Of a DNA stretch of 42,583 nucleotides, positions 38,155-42,583 are shown piece after piece. Source of the DNA: an uncultured Verrucomicrobiota bacterium (GTDB lineage Bacteria; Verrucomicrobiota; Kiritimatiellia; RFP12; UBA3636); contig CAMOSH010000013.1 of assembly GCA_946624575.1 (NCBI GenBank), positions 1 to 42,583 on the forward strand. The letters run 5' to 3'. The position numbers and the translations under genes are program-made. The notes beneath the pieces were generated by a model, which was not told where the DNA came from, searched no databases, and saw nothing but the letters and a program-made list of their open reading frames with translations. Numbering within the stretch: the first letter of the stretch is position 1; every line of letters begins with the position of its first letter.

Positions 38155-41154
38155 TCAGCGCACGATCATGACGAATGCCGGGCGAACGAGCGACACGGTC
38201 GTGGCGGAATAGGAGAGGTCGAATCCGCGCGGCCGAGCCGGCAAGGAGGTGAAGGTCCCGGTCACGGGGGCCCCGCGCACCAGGACGTAGGCGCGGTCCG
38301 GATCGAGCGCGTCGAGGCCGTCGCCGAACTCCAGCGAGAGCTTCGAGAGATCGATCGCGCCGGTGGAGACGAGAGTGTCGCAGGCGCCGTCGGAGCCGAA
38401 GTCCGCGACGAGCGTGCCGGATTGCAGCGCCGTGCCGTCGAGCGTCAGTGTGCCGACCGTGCCGACGCCGCCGGGGACGATCTTGCCGGAGACGGCGAGG
38501 GAGCCGCCGCGGACGGTGCCGGAGCCTTCGAGACGCGTTGCGGACTGCGTGGCGCCGCCGAGATCGAGGACCGCGCCGGACGCGACGAGGAGATCGGTGG
38601 CGGGGAGCGTGGCGCCGGAGGCGAGGGCGAGCGTGCCGCCCTCGACGGCCGTCGCGGCGCGGTAGGCGTTCGCGCCAGAGAGCGTCAGTTTGCCTTCGCC
38701 CTGCTTGCGGAAGGCGAACGGCGCCTCCGCGCCGTCCTCGACGCTCTGCGCGAGGAGTTCGTCGGCGAGCTCCTCCTGATAGACGCGGATGTCGTGGTAG
38801 GTGATCGCCGGGGCGGAGTCGTTCCAGAGGGAATAGCCGAGCCAGAAGCCGTTGGCCTGTTCGAAGCCGGTCGCCATCGAGACATCCTTCGCGGTCGTCA
38901 CGAAGTCCTGCTCGGGCTTCGTCGGGACGCGTCCGACGAGCGTGCCGGTCTGCGCCTCGCGAATCTCGAAGCGGAAGGTCGTCTTCGTGCCGTTCGGAAC
39001 GAGGACGACGGTGAGGTGGTAGGGCTTGCCGACTTCGAGGACCGGTCCCTGGAGGTGCCAGGAGAGGTAGTTGTCCTTGGTGCGGAGGAGCGGGTAATAC
39101 TTGCCGCTGTCGCGGTGGAGGGAGTGAGGGCAGAACCAGAGGTCGTTGATCGAACCGTCCGTGGTTTTGCCGTCGGAACCGATGTCGAAGAGGCGCGCGT
39201 TGTTGACGAGCCGGTTGACCGTGAAGGTCATTTCGATCGTGTTCGGGGGGCCGTCCGTCGCGAGGACGTCGGTGCCGAGGTTCACGCGCGAGGTGCCGTG
39301 GGCGGTGCCGAGAAGCGTCACGCCGTCGTCGGTCCACTCCACATTCGAGCCGGAGGGGATCGTGGCGTCGGAATTGCCGGCGGTGTCGGCGAGCGAGCCG
39401 TCGTCGAACGTCCAGCGGTGCGCGAGCGCGGCCTCGGACGAATCGGCGGCGGTCGGCGCGGCGAGCGGGCGCGTGATTGTGAAGTCGCCCTGGCCGGCGG
39501 TGTCGATCGCGCCGCCGAGCGCGGAGACCGAGACGCGCTTCAAGGAGGAGGGAAAGAGGTTGGAGGCGTAGCGCGCGGAGTTGAGGCGGAGGGTGCCGCC
39601 GTTGAAGACGAGGGCGCTGTCGCCGGTGCCGTTGTAGAACCCGGCGGCCTCGTACGTGCCGCCGCGGTGGAGGAGGACGGTCGCCTTGCCGGTGCCGGTG
39701 TTGGCGAGCGACGTGCCCATGACGGCGAGGTCCCTGAACACGCCGCCGTGGGCGACGGCCACGGTGCCGGTGCCGTATTCGGCGATGCGCATCATCACGT
39801 CGTCGGCGGGCTTCTGGTGGGTGAACGAGCCCCCATAGACGTTCAGGCGGCCGTTGGCGTTGCAGTTGGTGCCGCTGTCGCCGCGGCCGATGCCGAACCA
39901 CTTTGCCACGGAAACCGTGCCGCCGGTCTGGTGCAGGAGGGCCTTGCCCAGGAAGCCCAGAACGTCGTTGTTGACGAACGTCAGCGTGCCGCCGCGCATG
40001 TTGTAGGTGAAGTCGTCGCCAACCGCGTCCGCGATGTGGGAATCTCCCGCGGCCGGTGCGACCGAGCCGCTCTCCTGGTTGAACGTTCCGAACTTGAACA
40101 TCAACCTGTTGCCGGACGTCAGCGCCGCATCGTTCGTGATGGTGACGACGTGCGGACGGGCCGCGTTGTCGCCGATGTAGAACTGGGCGCCGGCGTGGAA
40201 CGTGCCGCCGTCCACGAGCGTCGAGGCGCCGGATCCGCCGTAGGAGAAATCCCAGCCTTCCGTCGTCCGCTTGTCGCAGTTGTGGAACTTCGTCGTCGGG
40301 ACGCTGCTGGCGTTCCGCCCCATGTAGAAGTCCTTCTGGACGCGGATCGTGGCGTTGGAGAAGACGACGTTGGCCGAATAATTGTTGAACTGGAAGGACT
40401 GGAAGTCGATGGGGCGGGGGCTGGCCGAGCCGCGTGTGCCCACGAAGACGATGGTGCCGTATTCCCAGAAGCTGACGTTCGAGCCGGCGGTGGCTCCGGT
40501 GGAGTCGGTGACGGCGCCCAGGAACAGCGTCCGCCCCCTCGTCACCGACGGCTTGAATTCGAACGCCTTGCCGTTGAGATCGACGCTATTGGCGACCGTG
40601 ATGGTCTTGCCGCCGGTCGCTGGCAGAAGCCAGCTAGACGGGTTGAAGCCGTCCACGCCCTTCACGAGCGTCCGGCCGTCGCCGCCGAAGTCGATGGCGA
40701 AATCCTGGCCGGACGGCGCGATGCCGGAGTAGCCAAGAAGCGCGACGGTGCCCGCGCCGCTCGCGGCGACCGGCGCGGTGAAGGTCGCCGCCGTGTCTTG
40801 GAGGACGGCCGGAACGGAGCTGTTGCCGACAATGTCGAGATGGCCGGCGGCGAGGCCGCTCTTTTCGTAGTTTGCCGTGACGTAGCCGTTGGAGATGACG
40901 AACCCGCCCGCGAAGACGTAGGTGTCATCGGGAATGACGAGCGTTCCCTTGCCCGTTTTCACGACGCGGTCGGCAATCGTCGGGTCCGAGTGCGAGAACG
41001 TCTGGATGCCGCTGGGGACGTCCACGACGAGGTCCGCGGCGCGGGAGGCGCAAGGCGTGGCAAGCGCGCAAATGACCGCCGCGACGGCGGTGAGGAAAAG
41101 CGGACTGCGACGCCCGCCCGGACGTTTCAGGAATTCGATGAGGGATGTTTTCAT
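38155..41154 (-). CDS. Secreted beta-helix/LamG surface protein ending FVMIVR
   Basis: 999 residues. The signal peptide covers about 1-40 (LFLTAVAAVICALATPCASR). Passenger-type beta-helix repeats fill about 45-580 (GKGTLVIPDDTYVFAGGFVI, GGTLTFVNNDVLGF, LVFNGGTLRLNSA). A LamG/concanavalin-like domain spans about 595-800 (ALAHRWTFDDGSLADTAGNS, VLEVGKPYHLTVVLVPNG, YHDIRVYQEEL). A PATR-type repeat (GEGKLTLSGANAYRAATAVE, GGTLAL) follows and the chain ends SYSATTVSLVRPAFVMIVR. No beta-barrel is present. The last six residues match the tails at 2258 and 8682. It lies between the regulator at 41287 and the agarase-like gene. LamG plus beta-helix suggests a surface glycan-binding role (inference). Confidence 0.82.
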   Translation of the reverse strand: MKTSLIEFLKRPGGRRSPLFLTAVAAVICALATPCASRAADLVVDVPSGIQTFSHSDPTIADRVVKTGKGTLVIPDDTYVFAGGFVISNGYVTANYEKSGLAAGHLDIVGNSSVPAVLQDTAATFTAPVAASGAGTVALLGYSGIAPSGQDFAIDFGGDGRTLVKGVDGFNPSSWLLPATGGKTITVANSVDLNGKAFEFKPSVTRGRTLFLGAVTDSTGATAGSNVSFWEYGTIVFVGTRGSASPRPIDFQSFQFNNYSANVVFSNATIRVQKDFYMGRNASSVPTTKFHNCDKRTTEGWDFSYGGSGASTLVDGGTFHAGAQFYIGDNAARPHVVTITNDAALTSGNRLMFKFGTFNQESGSVAPAAGDSHIADAVGDDFTYNMRGGTLTFVNNDVLGFLGKALLHQTGGTVSVAKWFGIGRGDSGTNCNANGRLNVYGGSFTHQKPADDVMMRIAEYGTGTVAVAHGGVFRDLAVMGTSLANTGTGKATVLLHRGGTYEAAGFYNGTGDSALVFNGGTLRLNSARYASNLFPSSLKRVSVSALGGAIDTAGQGDFTITRPLAAPTAADSSEAALAHRWTFDDGSLADTAGNSDATIPSGSNVEWTDDGVTLLGTAHGTSRVNLGTDVLATDGPPNTIEMTFTVNRLVNNARLFDIGSDGKTTDGSINDLWFCPHSLHRDSGKYYPLLRTKDNYLSWHLQGPVLEVGKPYHLTVVLVPNGTKTTFRFEIREAQTGTLVGRVPTKPEQDFVTTAKDVSMATGFEQANGFWLGYSLWNDSAPAITYHDIRVYQEELADELLAQSVEDGAEAPFAFRKQGEGKLTLSGANAYRAATAVEGGTLALASGATLPATDLLVASGAVLDLGGATQSATRLEGSGTVRGGSLAVSGKIVPGGVGTVGTLTLDGTALQSGTLVADFGSDGACDTLVSTGAIDLSKLSLEFGDGLDALDPDRAYVLVRGAPVTGTFTSLPARPRGFDLSYSATTVSLVRPAFVMIVR

Positions 41155-41228
41155 GGGGTGCTCCTGCGTGGATTCCGGCGCGAGTTCATTAGATCCCGGC
41201 CATGGCGCAATTTCGCGTCACGGAGACA

Positions 41229-41234
41229 ATTATA
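41229..41234 (-). promoter_or_regulatory. Probable -10 box of the beta-helix/agarase operon
   Basis: ATTATA on the plus strand gives TATAAT for minus-strand transcription, about 75 bases upstream of ATG 41154, inside the 132-bp gap after the regulator. No convincing -35 is seen at 16-18 bases, as expected for an activated promoter. Confidence 0.55.
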
Positions 41235-41286
41235 CGTCGCGGTTCCAGAAAACCGTCATTTTTCACCAAAGAATTCGCGGGGCGGT

Positions 41287-42435
41287 TCAGGGGCGCGCGT
41301 GGCGGCGCCGCCACGCGCGCATAGACATGCCGAAGCGGCGCCGGAAGAGGCACCGGAGGGCGTGTTCGGAATCGAAGCCGCACATTCCGGCGATGGCGTC
41401 GATGCGGGTCTTCGTGCGCGTGAGGAGGGTGTCGACATGAGCCAGGCGGACGTGGAGGATTTCGTCGTAGGCCGAGTGGCCCATCGCCTCGCGGAAGCGG
41501 AGGTCGAAGAGGGAGCGAGAACAGCGGAAGCGCGAGGCGAGATCGTCCGCGGAGAGTCCGTCGCAGGCTTCGCGCCGGATCATGTCGACGGCCTCGGACA
41601 CGAATTGCGTGCGGCGCAGGAGCGAACGGGTGGATTCGTTGCGGACGACCATGCGGGGGCCGAAGGTGACGGAGACCGGGGGGTGGAGGCGTCCCGAGAC
41701 AACGTCGCAGAGCATCCGGGCTGCGAGCCATCCCTCGTGCTCGAAGTCGAGTTCGATGCTGGAGAGCCACGGGGCGAGCGGTTCCGATTGCCGCACGTTG
41801 TCGACGCCCAGCAGGCGGATGTCGCGCGGGATGGCGCGATGGGCGGCGGCGAGGGCGGCCGCCGTGCGGCGGGCCAGCGGATCGCTGACGGCGAAGACGG
41901 CCGTTCCCCGCGGCAGCGACGCCGCCCATGCGGCAAGGGCCCTCCCGGAAGCCTCGCACGGGAAATAGGGCAGCGCAGTTTGAAGGACGTCGATTCCCTT
42001 CTCGCGGGCCAGGGCGAGGAATCGCGCGGCCCGGACATCGGAATACTCGATCGGGTCCGAGAACCGCACGAGCGCATGCGCCTTGGGACGCGCGGCCTCC
42101 AGCTCCCGGAATGCCATCTCGCCCACGGCCGCGTTGTCGAGCAGGACGGAGCAGACGTCACCGTTGGAAAACCCTGCCTGGCACTCCAGGTGAACGGTGG
42201 GTAGCCGACGGAGAACACCCGGCACGGGCATTCGGCTGTCGGAGTGCGAGACGATGCATCCAACCGGCTTCCATTCGGCCAGCATGCGGCGAAGCGCATC
42301 GGCGGTGGCGTTTTCGCGGGCGACCGGCACGACGCGCATGCCGAGGACGCCCGCGTAGCGGCTCATCCCCGCCAGGCGCAGCCTGTCCACGGCATCCTTG
42401 GGACTGGCATTGATCACGATGATCGACGTCGTCAT
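41287..42435 (-). CDS. LacI/XylR-like sensor fused to AraC-type DNA-binding domain
   Basis: 382 residues, ATG 42435, with GGGGGAA upstream. The sensor (about 1-260) lacks a LacI helix-turn-helix and reads SIIVINASPKDAVDRLRLAG, CIVSHSDSRMPVPGVLRRLP, FAVSDPLARRTAAALAAAHR, IRLLGVDNVRQSEPLAPWLS and SSIELDFEHEG. The AraC domain (about 285-380) reads LSADDLASRFRCSRSLFDLR, then IDAIAGMCGFDSEHALRCLF and FGMSMRAWRRRHA. It is of the same class as the 10909 regulator, with low sequence identity. It is transcribed toward the beta-helix and agarase-like genes it probably activates, and the three may also be read as one unit. Confidence 0.88.
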   Translation of the reverse strand: MTTSIIVINASPKDAVDRLRLAGMSRYAGVLGMRVVPVARENATADALRRMLAEWKPVGCIVSHSDSRMPVPGVLRRLPTVHLECQAGFSNGDVCSVLLDNAAVGEMAFRELEAARPKAHALVRFSDPIEYSDVRAARFLALAREKGIDVLQTALPYFPCEASGRALAAWAASLPRGTAVFAVSDPLARRTAAALAAAHRAIPRDIRLLGVDNVRQSEPLAPWLSSIELDFEHEGWLAARMLCDVVSGRLHPPVSVTFGPRMVVRNESTRSLLRRTQFVSEAVDMIRREACDGLSADDLASRFRCSRSLFDLRFREAMGHSAYDEILHVRLAHVDTLLTRTKTRIDAIAGMCGFDSEHALRCLFRRRFGMSMRAWRRRHARP

Positions 42436-42498
42436 GCCGTCGTTCCCCCGACCATGGGACCAGGCGCAGCACGGGACTTCAAGGCAGGCGCGGGGCGG

Positions 42499-42583
42499 CT
42501 ACGCGTTGAGGATGTCGAAGGACGCCGCGACGGGCGGCGCGGCGGGGTCATCCTTCGGCACGAGCGCCTTGGCGCCCCCCGTT
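42499..42583 (-). CDS. 3' end of an unidentified gene
   Basis: A minus-strand frame enters from the right edge and stops at TAG 42499-42501, reading TGGAKALVPKDDPAAPPVAA then SFDILNA. Only 27 residues are visible; no family can be assigned. It ends 63 bases before the regulator start, so the regulator may be in its transcript. Confidence 0.5.
   Translation of the reverse strand, partial: TGGAKALVPKDDPAAPPVAASFDILNA

Noticed and set aside
38135-39901. N-terminal extension of the agarase-like frame up to 39901
   Set aside because: The extension is Arg/His-rich nonsense antiphase to the beta-helix gene. A proper signal peptide begins at 38134.
8682-41154. Classical type V autotransporters at 8682 and 38155
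   Set aside because: Neither protein has a C-terminal 12-strand barrel ending in an aromatic residue; both end in FVxxVR directly after passenger-type sequence.
38119-42204. 1361-residue plus-strand open frame opposite the regulator and beta-helix genes
   Set aside because: Composition is Arg/Gly/Ala/Val-rich with no domain words. It is antisense to two well-supported minus-strand genes and is an artefact of high third-position GC.

Overview
The window looks like a chromosomal segment of a high-GC member of the Verrucomicrobiota/Kiritimatiellota group, perhaps a gut- or sediment-associated lineage. This is inferred from gene content: secreted glycoside hydrolases, regulators that fuse a LacI/XylR-type sensor to an AraC domain, beta-helix passenger-like surface proteins without a barrel, SUMF1-type secreted proteins, giant FN3 proteins and an AGCS symporter. 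No rRNA, tRNA or CRISPR array was recognised by eye.

Layout. (1) 1-10523, all on the minus strand: beta-helix surface protein, GDPD-CBM-GH5 fusion, GH78 rhamnosidase, ECF sigma factor with a membrane segment (plus a nested 84-residue secreted protein), SUMF1 protein, and a second GH5 gene running off the left edge. A dyad and divergent promoters at 10580-10685 separate this block from a LacI/AraC-type regulator (10909-12159) that sits behind the remnant of an AAA ATPase. (2) 12176-14300: two PIN-domain toxin-antitoxin modules punctuated by direct repeats that carry a promoter. (3) 14541-23255: a 2198-residue papain-like/FN3 secreted protein and a multi-domain surface protein. (4) 23256-26470: tandem repeats, an ATPase remnant and a DUF6259-like hydrolase. 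(5) 26775-31384: an AGCS symporter and DNA polymerase I. (6) 31435-35800: an accessory island with a RAYT transposase full of its own REP palindromes, two related proteins starting M[A/P]LDIN (one decayed) and another frameshifted gene. (7) 35951-42435, minus strand: LacI/AraC-type regulator, beta-helix surface protein, agarase-like hydrolase.

Two themes stand out. First, the glycan-degradation loci share a plan: a regulator (LacI/AraC-type or ECF sigma), a secreted protein ending in F-V-[ILM]-[VI]-V-R, and a secreted glycoside hydrolase. The shared tail occurs on three otherwise unrelated secreted proteins and may be an undescribed C-terminal sorting or processing signal. Second, several different families of palindromic repeats lie inside open reading frames, in frame, at loops or linkers. 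Two paralogous GH5 genes carry unrelated palindromes at exactly the same linker, the rhamnosidase carries two, and the RAYT carries copies of its own REP element. This resembles the Rickettsia palindromic elements, but in a different phylum and with several element families in one window.
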